From positions 55,232,676-55,296,675 of the forward strand of contig CM071570.1 in NCBI GenBank assembly GCA_036426205.1: a stretch of 64,000 nucleotides of DNA. The letters run 5' to 3'. Each line of letters begins with the position of its first letter. Position 1 is the first letter of the stretch. This document shows, one piece after another, positions 43,853-56,463 of this stretch. Source of the stretch: Ascaphus truei. Lineage: Eukaryota; Chordata; Amphibia; Anura; Ascaphidae. Made by a program: the position numbers and the translations under genes. Under the pieces are notes generated by a model. The model was not told where the DNA came from. It ran no database searches and was given only the letters and a program-made list of their open reading frames with translations.

Positions 43853-46800
43853 CATTAGCTTTCATGTATTTCAATAAACAACATGCACAGTGGGATCTTT
43901 TAAATATGATTCAAGAAAGTGCACACATTCACAAAAAACAAGTTAAAAATATGCAAAGCTGTATTTAAAAAAAAGGCACTATTGTTGCCCAAATTCCTAG
44001 AAATAATGATTGTATTTCTATTGTTATGTTGTTTCTAATGGATTGTGAGCTGAACATGGTGGGACAGTAGAGATGCGTTCCTGCCCAGAATAGTTTACAA
44101 TCTGTTTATTCAATGGAATCCCCAGCTGTCAAAATTGTAGCATGAAAAACATACAAAGCATCCAGCACACCTCCAATCACTTGAGGGTTGTACATTTATC
44201 CGAATTAATACATCAAGTCAAAAGGGGACACAACCAGTATCACTAACTCAGTGAACAATTTGGGGTTTTTTATGCAGTCCTTCACATTACAGTCCTAATT
44301 CTTGTGGGTAAGTGCTGACAGTGTTTATTAACTTATGTCCACTGCCTCACCTCCTCACTTGATATCATCATAATAAATGTGAAAATATTTTTGCAGCATT
44401 TTAACAAATGTCATTTTTTTTGTGTGCACGGAATGACTAATTAAGTTTCTTACAGCCCTGAAAAAGTTACAAATATAGATATACCGGGGCGGGGGGGGGG
44501 GTGGGTTTTAGGGGCCCAACATCCTCACTGGTTCGTGATGTTTTCTTCTAAGCAAGATGACACACCAGTCTTACTAAATAAATCCATCAGGCCATTATGT
44601 CCTGATAACGGTGTATTAATGCAACCAAAAGGTTCATATATTCAATATCATAACATTGTATTTCGCAAGAGTGATGTGCCATCCTCTTTGAAGAATTACT
44701 GGATATTTGCAGAAGCCAGGACTGAGCTACCCAACATATCTTTGTAAGTGTCACGTTTCCACAAATCCTTTTATGTCGCCCACAAAATTAACGTTCTTTT
44801 CTTCTGCTCTAGCACCATTTTCAGTTTTTGGGGAATCCCTAGGAAGTAATTCTTTAGCTGACTGAGGTTTTATATATGTTTGGATGTGTTTGTTTTTATT
44901 CACTGTAAAAATGATAATCAATAAAATGAATTAAAACGGTGTAGAGCCTACAGTATTTGTAAGAAAACCTGGCTTTTCACAGTTTTTTTTCTAGTTCCTA
45001 ATCCGTTCCGTGGTAGATGTGGATAACATTTTGTGATGACTTAAGTTGTATATATTTTTAGGATGTCACTAGATTAATCAATCAAGGATATTGAGGTTAA
45101 AAGCCAAAATAATAACAAAATGCTTTGGCGTGATACAATATAACCTGTAGCTGCCTTTATCGGCCGAGAAAGCTATTGATTTCAGTGAGAGTTTTCATCC
45201 AATAACGTTGTGATGGGCTTCTCCAGAGCATATTCAATACGGCTCTTAATCATTTATGTAGATTTCTTCCATTTTCTTATTCAATTCACATTTCTTATAT
45301 CTATCAACACCACTGTGGCCCATTCATTATTTTTTTATTATTATGGCTGACTGTACCTCCCACCCCTTTTTTCCCCTCTCTATTTGGGGTTTTATTTTAG
45401 CATTACACATACATAGTATAGTGTAAAACTGTCAATACATATGCAGGGTTTTTAAAATGTGAAAAATACAACGAGAAAGAGACAATGAAATAAATGCTTT
45501 TCCAGCTGTAAAAACCCATGTCAAGGGATCAAGCCACACACGTAGTTGAGGATAAGTTTGGAAGAGCTGAAACCTTGGAATAGTTGTGGCAATTTATGGC
45601 TTTTTCTGTACTATGTAGTGATACTATTTATTGCTAGATAGTCCATCGTCCGACACCCCCCCCCCCCCCCCCACCCCCCCCCCCCCCCCCTCCAAAGATT
45701 GTTTCGCAGTGATTTTGTGTGTTCTGAGTTTTGCTGCCCTTTAACCAACAGGGGAGTTCTTGTCACAGTAGGGTTCTCCCTTTTTAGTTTTTCAGTGTGG
45801 TTATAGGGCAGAGGGGGGAGTATCTATAATCACTAGAGGGCTCTAACACGGTTTCCAGTGTCTGTGTTCTCTAGGTTGGAGACGTTTTAGATGGTACTAA
45901 TTATTACTTTATATTTGGCATATTGATCTTCAGGGGTTCCAAAATATTTAATGCTTCGACTTTTTGCCAAATTAAATATTACAGGGAATCTCCACCAAAG
46001 TTAATAGTAAACACATTCCTCACCATTTCATCTCGCTGTAAAAGAAAATAAATTGCTCTGTGATATAAACCTCTCACAGTTTGTTTCCTCCATGTGTTTC
46101 ATCTTTTCCTGGTACATATAAACCTGTCTTTCACTGTAAAAAATCATTTAGAATAATAAGTCTTACTCTGGAGGGTATTTTTTTAATGATAGTATACCAA
46201 CACCAATGACCACGTAAACTTTAAAGAAAGTCTGGCTCCTCCTAGTAATAAAGTATTCCAATAAAATTGTAATTTATGTCCAAGGGTTTCAAAACTCATT
46301 GATACTGGTTGTTTGATCTTGCCTGACATTTATGTTATATTGTATGTGATATGTTTCTATAATGTAAATATAGGATTATTTATCAGTATCCTGTCTGCAA
46401 AACCAGTGCAAAAGTAGTGCATAAAGTAGCATGCAACATATAATGCATATATATCTTAAATAAGGGACTTTAATAAATCACACAAACAAAAAATTATCCG
46501 CTCTGCCTATTGGAAGAATGGATGCCAGAAAGGAAAGGTACTGTTATACACAAGTGAAAAAAGAAAGAATTCCTCACGTACTCTGCACTCACAATTCCTA
46601 TATCTCATTTAAAATGTAAACTATAACATTTAATACTACTGTAACAAACATTGTTAGATCATATTATGGACCTGGTAATTGACATTACCAGTTTTAAAAT
46701 TTCCACCACACAAAAATCGCCAAACCTTGTTGGTCCCGCGAGCCAATAAGAAGTCGTACTGTCATTGAATACAACGTTCTATTGGACAAACAAAAAAACG

Positions 46801-47170
46801 GTAAGAACACCAGTAGCTTAAACGTGGAAGTATCTCCGGAACTGTGGGGTATCTGAAGCTGAAAATAGTACAGTTCAGCTGCTGAAAAATGGGAGGAGGG
46901 GGGAATAGTTAAACTGGATTTTTGGTTTAAAGAAATGTATTCTAGAGATTTTTTTCCCCATATTTCTCCAAAAAGAAAGCTGGGATGTAAACTTGTAAAT
47001 GAAAAGCAGTGTCCCCCTTGTTTGTAAATACGTAATAAAATAACGATGCTTCACATCTTCTCCAATTACCACACTTAGACCACTGATGTCATATATGGTT
47101 TGTTTTCTGTTTTGAGATTGACAGAGCAATGCCATGAAAACCTCATTCTGCTACATTAGCATGTGATTGT
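43853..47170. other. Gene-free DNA with a long poly-C tract
   Basis: No gene seen. A poly-G/poly-C type run occurs near 44487-44503 and a roughly 37-bp C tract at about 45654-45690. The rest is AT-rich. Bases 46620-46870 include CCGCGAGCCAATAAG and look different in composition, but no element ends were found. Confidence 0.45.
45654..45690 (+). repeat. Poly-C homopolymer tract
   Basis: About 37 bases are almost all C, with one A. The complementary strand is a G run able to form quadruplexes. Length is likely unreliable in any assembly. Confidence 0.9.
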
Positions 47171-47173
47171 TAA

Positions 47174-47449
47174 GGTCTCGGATATGGTGCCGCAGACCGT
47201 GCGGACGCTGAGCGAACAGACTGTCTTAAGGCAGTGTTCGCGTCCAGGCGGCGTGCGCGTGGATGTGGGAGGGGGCGCGCGTTGCGCAAGAAATCAGTTC
47301 AAACTGATTCCTTGGTGCGACAGGCCGGTCACGTGAGCGGTTCTCCCAATAAGGCCCCCCACGGCCCGTCTAGTATGGCCAGGGAAAGGACCCGCTTTCC
47401 CTCAGCCGCCGCGCGCCTCCGCACGGGAGAAGTCACTATGTCCGAGGCC
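47174..47449. mobile_element. PIF/Harbinger-like MITE, 276 bp, CpG-rich
   Basis: The element starts GGTCTCGGATATGGTG and ends with CACTATGTCCGAGGCC, near-perfect inverted ends. TAA flanks both sides (47171-47173 and 47450-47452), the TWA-type 3-bp duplication of Harbinger elements. The interior is very GC- and CpG-rich, with GGCGCGCGTTGCGC and CCGCCGCGCGCC. There is no transposase, so it is non-autonomous. Confidence 0.8.
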
Positions 47450-47934
47450 TAAAGCAGCAATCCTGCCCATTTTGTTTTTTTTTCCTATCTAAACTGGCGG
47501 GTTCCACAGAGCTGATCCGTGATGCCCTGACATCCAGGGCATAGCTCCTGAGATATTTGTAGTTTTAATATGCCGGCTTTGGCATAATAACACTATAAAT
47601 ATGGGCCCCAGGACTTCAAACATGGCCCCAAGGTCACCAATGTAAAGGTGCAGTGTCATCTCCAGATGACGTTCCTGCTTTTTATTGGCTGCCGCTACAA
47701 GCCCTGACTACGCATCATTTTATGTCTGCCGACTAAACTAGTACATTTCTATACACAGTGTTTCAGCTTCCCGAAAGTTCTGAATCATATACTATACTAT
47801 TTTTCTTTTATGTAAATGGTTTCCTCCGAAATCCGATGGTGTTTGTTTGGGGTTTTGTCTCCTTAGTGCTTTGCTTTGAAGTAGAAAATCCAATAAAGAA
47901 AATGTGTGCAGTGAAGGCTGTTGCTCTCTTTAAT
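47450..47934. repeat. Possible TIR element of the TAAAGCAGC family
   Basis: TAAAGCAGCAATCCTGCCC at the left and GGCTGTTGCTCTCTTTA at the right are imperfect inverted ends of a 485-bp segment, similar in size and terminal sequence to 48723-49214. The relationship is tentative. Confidence 0.35.
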
Positions 47935-48722
47935 TCAACATTGTCACTCAGACCTTTTTTTCCCTTATACACTCATTGAGGCTGAATTATCAACATTTCT
48001 CAGTAAAAATGTCCCCCCTCCCCTCAAAGGATTAATGAAAGTCTTTCTTTTGAATGGCTGTAACGATTCCTTTCATGATCACAGTTGGCTATCGGGTCAC
48101 ATGGTTTTCTATGTATGTATTTAGCAGGCTACAGCTCAGACAAACTGTTGGTACTCCATGAAAATCTTTAAAAACCTGGTAATCTCCGGCTTGCTGCACA
48201 AGTTCCTGACATTTCTCTCCAGCGATCGTAGGGTGAGTCATGGTGATTACAGCAGCAATCCCACTAACCCTGCCAAGTGAGCTATGTTGCGGAAGATGTG
48301 AGGCAGTATCCAGTATCTGGTAATTACTGCGTTTTATAGAAAATAGTCCTTTCAAGTGCCAGCTTGTTTCAGAAAACAAGATCCCGAATCCCAATCCATT
48401 CCAGTTAAAAAATCCAATTATTATGGAGGCATTTAGGGAACTCAATCAATTTTAAGATGTATCCGGCTCTTTCTTATTTCAAAATCAAGAAGATTACAGA
48501 TGTACAAAAACCTAAAATCTGAGGTTTCCCCAAAACATGAAATATATTGGAAGATGTAGAAGCACCTCCTTCTCTGAATCAAGGAATACTGTAGTTTGAT
48601 ACGTAAACACATTCCCACGTGCTCTGTAAAGTTGTAGAGTAAATGGTAACTTGGCTTGGAAAAAAACAGGGAGCAAACAGAAAACTTTATCTTCTTTGAG
48701 TGATAGGATGACATAGGCACAT
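47935..48722. other. Gene-free DNA
   Basis: No gene or clear repeat seen. A 118-codon minus-strand frame at 48089-48445 has no recognisable motif and is probably chance. Confidence 0.4.
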
Positions 48723-49214
48723 TAAAGCTGCAGACCAACCAATAGCCTATATTTGTGGGTTTTTGTTTTTAATAAATCAGTTCTGTACTATGATAAAAAT
48801 ACTTGTAGCATTTTTTTTTAAAACAACTCTGAATGACATTTTTATGTATTATAATGTAACAACCATGTTTTTGTTTCTATAGCAACCATTTACAAAGTCA
48901 CATCCCCTTCCTCTTCTGAAACAGACTCTAGCACACCCCTTTTTGAGCCCTGCTCTCTCTCTAGCAGTGCACCAATTGTAGCTAGTGATTGCCTGGTCAC
49001 ATGATCTTCCCCACAGAACTTTGCATCTTTGGTCCTCTTCTTCTGTACTAACAGCCATTTAGTGAACCCCAGAGCCGAATCTTCGCCAATCGATCACAGG
49101 AGAACGGACCGATCGGCAACTTAGCTAATTACTTATGATTGTGTGGATTGTATTGATGCCCATATTAAAAAGGAAAAATAAATAAATAAAACGACAGCTT
49201 GGACTGCTGCTTTA
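48723..49214 (+). repeat. Dispersed TIR-type repeat, copy A
   Basis: The start TTAAAGCTGCAGACCAACCA and the end TTGGACTGCTGCTTTA are imperfect inverses. The first 120 bp align with the reverse complement of 59455-59574, including TTTTTAATAAATC, GTTCTGTA and AATACTT. A middle block (CACACCCCTTT, AGCCCTGC, CTCTAGCA) is shared too. This makes a dispersed family of about 490 bp. Confidence 0.65.
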
Positions 49215-49682
49215 CACTATAATTGTGCTATATATGTGTACTTTTAGTGCAGTTAACAGTAACATGGATTTTTCTAGGCAATTGTGGATCTAGTTGTTCA
49301 CTTTTAGCTGCCACAAATTCTTTACTCTTTACTTCATTTTCAGTGTCAATAGTTTGAGTTTTGGTCTCAGGAATAGATTGCTGATGATAAATACACCTGG
49401 AAGAAAGAGGCATTGAAAATACAGACGGGATATCATTTTCATGATTACATGTTAAATATGAAGGTGTCTTTGAGGCGATATAGCAAAGTCTCCTAACTGG
49501 AAATATAGCACCAGATTTATCAAAGAAAGAAATACGTTTAACATAAATATGAATGGGGGCGCACGCGTGATGTCAACGCGGATGCACGCGGGCTGAGGAA
49601 GCTCTCTCAGCTTTAAAGTCAATGTAGGAAAGTCAAAAGCGTTAAATGTAACGTAAACAGAAAGGGAGGTTGAGGTTCTCAA
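49215..49682. other. Gene-free DNA
   Basis: No gene or recognised element. A 76-codon minus-strand frame at 49452-49682 shows no motif. A short CpG-bearing stretch near 49555-49600 stands out only by composition. Confidence 0.4.
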
Positions 49683-51270
49683 AGGCCATTTTGGCTACAG
49701 GTGGAGACAGACCCATTTCAAATATCTGGAGATTCACCTAACTAGAGACTACAATTCACTATATAAATATAACTATCCTGAGCTTTTCTCTAAGATAAGA
49801 AAAGATCTACAAGCCTGGAATTCCATTGTATCTCCTGGATATGGCGTATAACTGTGGCTAAGATGAATATCCTTCCCAGACATCTGTACTATTTCCAGAC
49901 ATTACCAATACTTGTCCCGCATACAAATATAAAAGAAATTCAAAATCGAATGATGCAATTTGTTTGTAATCATAAACAACCAAGAGTAGCCAGATTAATT
50001 ATGTTCGAGTCTAAGGAAGTAGGTGGTTTGGCAGTACCAAATATTTTAAAATATTATATAGCCTCTCACTTGTGACAAATGGTGTACTGGCACTCCCCAT
50101 GAGGAACCTATGCTTGGTTGAATTTGGAGAGCTCACTAAAAAGCCCGGTCAGCCTACTTCTTTGTTATGGTCGAGCCCCGGGGTTGGTACTGGGAGACAG
50201 TCTGACCCGATGGTAATCGTATTCACCCTAAAAATTTGGCAGCTAGCAAAAAAAGAAATATAAAGTTATATCAACCCCATCCAGACTTACGCCCTTGTTT
50301 GGTAACCCAGGGTTTCTGCCGGGATTCCAGGGTCAGGGTTTTGAAACCTGGAGACATAAAGGGATTCTAGAGATGGGAGATCTATTAGAAAAAGACAAGC
50401 TGATGTCTTTTGAGGAATTGATGAGAAAATATGGTCTACCTCTAACTGAGATGTGCAAATATATACAGGTCCGACATTTTGTTCGGCAGGGTTTCTATGG
50501 GGAGGAATTACCTAGATACACGCGATTCGAAGATCTGTGCAAAACAAAAAAATTCCAAAGGGTCTGATTTCATCTCTCTATCAGGGTTTAGTCCCTCAAA
50601 AGGATACCCTGGATTATAAATATATGGATCAGTGGGCTCTGGACTTCCAGACTGAAATAACAAGAGAGGACTGGGAAAATATTTGGGATTGTGCAGGTAA
50701 AACCTCTATATGTACTGTAACAAAAGAGAATTTGTATAAAATTCTGCTACGCTGGTATTACACCCCCAAAAGGTTAAAGCAAATGTTTCTGGAGTCTACT
50801 GATAGATGCTGGAGGGGTTGTGGGCAGATAGGGGATCTAGAGCATATTTGGTGGTTCTGTCCAATAATGCAGATATATTGGGGGACAGTTCTGAAATTGA
50901 TAGAAGATGTGACGGGGACCAAGATGCCGTTAGATCCAGTTTTAATTATCCTGGCTAGACCCATGGAGGATGTGAACCACTATACAGTTAAATTGATTTT
51001 GCATATCCTAACGGCGGCTAGATGTGCTGTAGCAGCAACGTGGAAGAAGATTCTTCCGCCCCCCAGAAGAGAGGTTATTAGAAGGGTTAATGATGTCCAA
51101 CTAATGGAGAGACTCAACTCATTTCTGAACCATACCACAAGAAAGTTTGATAGAGTTTGGGAACCTTGGGATGTGAGATAAAATGGTTATTGCCCCCCCC
51201 CTTTTTTTTCTTTCTGTACCCCTCCCCTTCCCGTCTTAATAAAAATATAAGTTTAAAAAAATAAATAAAT
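49683..51270 (+). mobile_element. 5'-truncated L1-clade LINE
   Basis: About 1.6 kb of the 3' end of an L1: the C-terminal third of ORF2, a short pyrimidine-rich 3' UTR, an AATAAA at about 51238 and an A-rich tail. Upstream ORF2 domains are absent, as expected for incomplete reverse transcription. Several frameshifts show it is old. Confidence 0.8.
49695..51181 (+). pseudogene. L1 ORF2 C-terminal remnant
   Basis: Successive frames give KYLEIHLTRD, then KMNILPRHLYYFQTLPI, then GGLAVPNILKYYIASHL, then RCWRGCGQIGDLEHIWWFC, and end EPWDVR. These match the conserved order after the L1 reverse transcriptase: the KxNxLPxxLYxFQ block, the GGLxxPNxxxYYxA block and the C-terminal cysteine motif CWRGC...G...H.WW.C. 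At least three frame changes and a stop separate them. The longest intact piece is 214 codons at 50537-51181. Confidence 0.85.
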
Positions 51271-52870
51271 ATGACTGCATTTTACAATCTGGTGCAGTTT
51301 TCTGCACCAGTATTGCCCCAGGTTTGAACGTATCAGGTTTTTTATAAATAACTCGATGAAGTAAACCTGAAAGTATGGTTGTTGTTGTTGTTTTTTTGGA
51401 CACTTCAAGCCTGAGTCATTGGTGTCGTGGATTGAACTAAAAAAGATTTTTTTTGTTTTTAACAGCTCCTATAATTAATCATTCTGACACCATGGCAAAT
51501 ATTCACCAAACATCTATTCATTGGGATATATATGCAGTTTTAGTGCATTTCAGAGTAATATAGGTCTTCCTGGTAAAATATCATATATATTTCTGATTTA
51601 GATAAGACAAAAAGTAAGAGGGAAGTTGGATTTCAACTTCCCCAAAGGTAGGTGCTTCGTTGTAAGGGTTGTATGAGATACACTTGGATAAATTAATTAG
51701 TACTGGCCACCAAATGGCCATCATCAACTGGCTAAAAATTAAAGTGGGGGGGGGGGAGGGCGAAAGAACCCAATCAGATGGGGTGTGTGTCATCCTCCTA
51801 ATTACTCTACCAGCAAACTCAACAATACAATTTCAATACAAAGAATTTAACTGCCTTCATGGAATTGTGCTGAAATACATTGAAGATCCCTCTGGCACAG
51901 AAGAGATTAAATAAAGAATGTGAGAATGCCAGGATTAAGACTGGGCTTGTGTCTATTTATACTTTAATGTTGTTTACAAATGTACATGACACCATCATAT
52001 GTAATCATGGTAGTGCCACATCACGTGTAGTTTGTCTGAAACTGTTCTAATGCATGCAGTGGCAGAGAACAGAGTGCCATAAATCCAGATCAGGCAAATA
52101 ATTTCAAGCCCTGATTTCATAAGAATTGAGAAAGTTTAGGTCTGGACTTCTTCCTGTTTAGGCCACCATGGAGCGTATCAGACTTTTAAGACCAGTCTGG
52201 TGCTTTCCAAGTGGCCAGTAGGAAGTAGTGTACTCCCCATTTGCCATTTTGTTGTATCCCAAGTGAGTGGTGCATTTGAAGTCCCATGGAAGAAAAGGTA
52301 AGACCTATACTCAGGGTATAATCGCCCTTATCACAAAAGTTTGTGGGTAGGGGTGTACCTATTTATACAGTAAGGCATTTTCTATGTTCTTTATCTTATA
52401 TCTTATTTTGTTCAATGTGAAAAGTATTAAACGAAGAAAGCCTTAGACATGTCATGTATCATCGCAGCAAAGTTTTCAGTCATTACATAATCTCACAGCC
52501 TTTGTCATTTTTCAGGTTAAATATGTCAACAGACCATGTGACTGCGTAATGCGAAAGACCCCAACAGTAGGATAAATGAATGAATGAATAACCAGATACT
52601 TGTAGGGGGGACCCCTAAACATAAACTTGATAGAAGACAGGTACTGGGTTGCAGTCCCGGATGGTAAGCTCACTAATAAGTGACGCTGTTGTTAACAATA
52701 ACAACAGGAAGATTGAGCATAATAACACCCAATAATGTACCAATTGTCTAAATAAAGTCCTGAACAGGAAAACATGTAGCAAGCGATTGACTCACTCTAA
52801 GTGCTGCACAGTCCATGCGATCCAAAGGTGAGGGGTCCCCAGGTGTGCTTCTGTCCAAAGGGTAGGCAAG
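51271..52870. other. Gene-free DNA
   Basis: No gene seen. A G run lies at about 51746-51758. The last part (52560-52870) is close to the foldback element and may belong to it. Confidence 0.4.
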
Positions 52871-53535
52871 TAGAGGAGAAAAACTGGAAGAGCACTACTG
52901 TAGGTATCAAAAAAGTAGAAAGGAGGGTGCGTATCCTATAAAAAGATTATTTATTGGTCATGGAAAAATAGGGCAATGGAGAGCCCTACCAACGTTTCAC
53001 GCTTCACAGAGCGCTTTCTCAAGGTATACATATCACAACTTTATTAACATATATATAGACACAGAATGACATAACCAGCCAATACTCACAGCTCACATGC
53101 GATCCACCCACTTTGATTGCTAATGGTCTTCTGATGTGTATACACCTAATCAGTATATTCAGACACAGAGACGACAGTGACTAACTCCGCACCCAACTAC
53201 CAATCCGGAGACATGCGTGGGCTAGCAACCCCGAGTAGTACGCGCTTGCGCAGTAACCAACTGAGGGAGGGTCCTCAATGTCAATGGAGGCCGTGGGGCG
53301 TGGGGAGAGCGCGTCATCAAATGGCCCTGACTGTATACCTCACTGGGGCTCTAAGTGTGCGCGCAACTGCGCTCTGCAAGACACTTGTACCTCCCCGCAG
53401 TGGGAGCAGACACAGTGAGCTCCGGACCATCGGCGGAGTGCACTTGCGCAATACCAACCGTCGCGTCAGAGGCTCACAGAATACCCCAAATGTACAACCT
53501 ACAGTAGTGCTCTTCCAGTTTTTCTCCTTCTCTAC
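52871..53535. mobile_element. Foldback-type element with ~35-bp inverted ends
   Basis: GAGAAAAACTGGAAGAGCAC followed by TACTGTAGGT at 52871-52905 is repeated inverted at 53497-53535. Inside are ACGTTTCACGCTTCACAGAG and CTTTCTCAAGG words typical of amphibian dispersed repeats, and a CpG-rich second half. No coding region is visible. Confidence 0.65.
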
Positions 53536-53759
53536 TAAATATGTCAACAAAATGTTGAACAACAGAACTTTGTTCCTTTTCCCTAAATAATATCTAAGGA
53601 ACCTACCTTACAACAATATATTTTTTGTGAAATTTAATTCAGCCGTTCTGCTAAAGAAGAAGCAACAAATCTTCATTCGTCAAAGTTCTCATTTGAATTA
53701 TTTTTCTCCTTAGAAACTACAATTATATATTTTTTTAAAGTGGAAAAACATAAACTGAG

Positions 53760-54900
53760 GCCTGAGTTGTCCCCAAGTCATTTTTTCAATGACCTCCATA
53801 GCACCACATCTCAAGGAAACCACTTCAGTCTGATTCTTCTCAACTCCCCTCTGCTTCTTATATTGATTCCTCTCTTCACCTGCACATTCTTCAACCTCTT
53901 GGCATCTGTGGTTCGGCCCTCTCTTGGTTCTCCTACTTACCTTTCCGACTGCTCCTTAAGTGTCTATTTAGCTATCTCTACTCTACTACGCATCTCTCTT
54001 TTGGTGTACCTCAAGGCTCGATTTTTGCGTCCTCTACTCTTCTCTATGTATACACTCTTGCTGGGTGACCTCATCCTTTGGATTAAGCTATTCTCTCTAT
54101 GCTCTCTGCACCTGACCTTACACCTGCAGTCCAATCACAGATTGCCTATCCACAATATCTACATGGATGGCCCTTCGTCGCTTGAAGCGTAACATGGCTA
54201 AAACAGAGCTCTTCATATTCCCTCCCAAATCAGTATACTGTCAATAACACCACTATCCACCCAGTCTTGCAAATATACTGTCACAGGGTTATATTTGACT
54301 TTTCATCCTCCTCTTCCTCTCCTCATGTAAGTACTATTACGGAATCTCGCTGTTTCTTCCTTCATAAAATTGCAAAGATACGTCCGTCCTCTGTTCCTCA
54401 TCTAATAAACACTAATGCATGCCCTTGTTTTCTGGCCTCTGTGCCTCATACCTCATTTTCGTACAACCCATTCACAGTGCTGCTGCTCGAATAATCGCCT
54501 GCTCTTCTAGGTGAATATCTGCTTCTGACATGCTGGCTTTCTATTAATATCTGTATAAACTACAGAATTCTCCTTCTTTAACGGTGATGTCTCGTTACAC
54601 CCTTACTTGCCTCTTATTGTCGACCCAAGGGTGACTCCTCTTTGCACATTTTACCTCAACAGCACTCTTACATCTTACACATTGGTCCCAAATCTCTCCC
54701 CGCTTATTGATCTCTCTTCCAATCAATATTAGTCAAGCATCTTAATTTTCCATTTTTAAAGTCCAGCAGAAAGTCTACCTCTTAAGAGAAGCATTTCATT
54801 AAATGATACTTTTAGATAAACGTGATCTCCCCGACATGCACTTTTAATATCTACACTTTTACGCCTTATGTGTCTGTAAATGTCCCAATATATCATTAGA
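53760..54900 (+). mobile_element. Decayed CR1/L2/Rex-like LINE
   Basis: GGTGTACCTCAAGGCTCGAT encodes the GVPQGS motif of LINE reverse transcriptases, with LLFSMYTL in an adjoining frame. RNMAKTELFIFPPK follows, the usual MKxxKTE block, and the 3' part shares TTCATATTCCCTCC wording with the copy at 4340-5375. No intact frame is left. Confidence 0.6.
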
Positions 54901-54957
54901 TTGTAAATTCATCGGAGAATGGCCTCCTCTGGCATTATATTGTCATTTACTTATAAC

Positions 54958-55113
54958 CAGTGTTCGACAAACCTATACATTTGCTCGCCCCGGGCGAGTG
55001 GATTTAACATCATGGCGAGCTCCTATAGGCCCAAGCAGCACACGTTTGGTACTAGGTGGCGAGTAGATTTTTTTGTGTGGCGAGTAGATTTTTTGGTGAT
55101 TTGTCAACCACTG
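54958..55113. mobile_element. hAT MITE, 156 bp, perfect 8-bp duplication
   Basis: The ends CAGTGTTCGACAAACC and GATTTGTCAACCACTG are inverted hAT-type termini. CTTATAAC occurs on both sides (54950-54957 and 55114-55121). The interior has repeated GGCGAGTAGATTTTTT words. There is no coding capacity. Confidence 0.9.
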
Positions 55114-55121
55114 CTTATAAC

Positions 55122-55865
55122 CATTGTTTGTACTTTATTTAATTTGTAATTTAATTGTGTAAAGTGCCGCATACACTGTTGACACTATAGACATAAAAAC
55201 ATTCATGCATAAGGTCAACGTTCTAAACCTAAAAATTATGATTCTCATGAAATTCTTGCTCCTTTATGAATATAAAAATATTTCAACCAGTACATACCCA
55301 ATCGGATTGGTCTTTAAAAGTGACGTCCCCCTCTCCAACAGATATTGGCAGTGCTTTAATTTATTTTTTCTACATGTCACTGATTTGGGGCTACTGATTT
55401 TAGCATAAACAGCCTCACAAACTTCAGTGGAATCTTGCTGATATATCAGCACCATGAAAATGACATTTTATTGTGCAGAACTCCCAAATCTGTTCCTTGG
55501 AGGTTGACATCCTGGAATCAGAGTTGCAAAAAAGTGAAATCTCCACCTCACGTATTTCCTGTTTTTAATATTTGCTTAATACTTGTTTTTCTTACGCACG
55601 CACGTGTGTGTGTGTATATATTTATATATATTCCCAGTTGAACCTTTTTTCTTCTTCAAGGACATGGGAGCAATAAAAACACCAATTAAAACCCGCAAAC
55701 AAATGGTGCAAACAAATCTAATTAGATGTCATCAGTGTGAAACCTGACGTCAGCAGGTATTCAAGAGCCAAAGAAAAGAGAAACACTGCTTGAAACAGTT
55801 TTGTGTTAATAAAGATTGTAGATGATGATCCATGGATGTGACACACATACTAAGAGAATGTATCA
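55122..55865. other. Gene-free DNA
   Basis: No gene seen. A short GTGTGTGTGTATATATTTATATAT microsatellite lies near 55602-55630. Confidence 0.4.
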
Positions 55866-56105
55866 TCGTTGTAGAGGTAAAACTCATTAGGTCCATTTTT
55901 GGCAAAACCGCACCAAGTGCACTTCCTGACTTGGAATTTCTTGCTTTTTCTTTGAAAAACTAATTACAGACACCTCATCTTCAGAATTTGTCATATCAAA
56001 ATACCTTCCTTTTTAAATACAGAATGTTTCCCGTCAAAAAGAATATTTAATCGCCTTTTTCTCAGTCTTCAAAGAATGTAGTAATGATTTTTACCTCTAC
56101 AACGA
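55866..56105. repeat. Inverted-repeat segment, 240 bp
   Basis: TCGTTGTAGAGGTAAAA at 55866-55882 recurs exactly inverted at 56089-56105. The sequence between is AT-rich without coding signature. It may be a small TIR element or an unrelated stem-loop. Confidence 0.5.
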
Positions 56106-56410
56106 AAATATGAAGACCGAGGAGGAAAGTTTTATTAAGAAAACAAGAAAAAGAGGAATTATTGCAAATTAAAAAAAATAAATAAAAAAAACCATGAACA
56201 CAGAGCAGTAAACAAGGCATGCAATAAAGAAAAATATGTGAGAAATGTGTTCTCTTGCCACCTACAATGTGGAGAGAATACTACGGAATAGCAATGTGGA
56301 TTACAATCCCTAATGTTTCAGGATTTGTCAAACTAGGCCTGCTTGTCTGCACTGGTACAAACACACACACACACACACATATAAATATATCATATTATAC
56401 TGGTATATAC

Positions 56411-56463
<53 letters not shown>

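Noticed and set aside
49854..51181. Host protein-coding gene
   Set aside because: Motifs and order are those of L1 ORF2 C-terminus, with several frameshifts and an A-rich tail.
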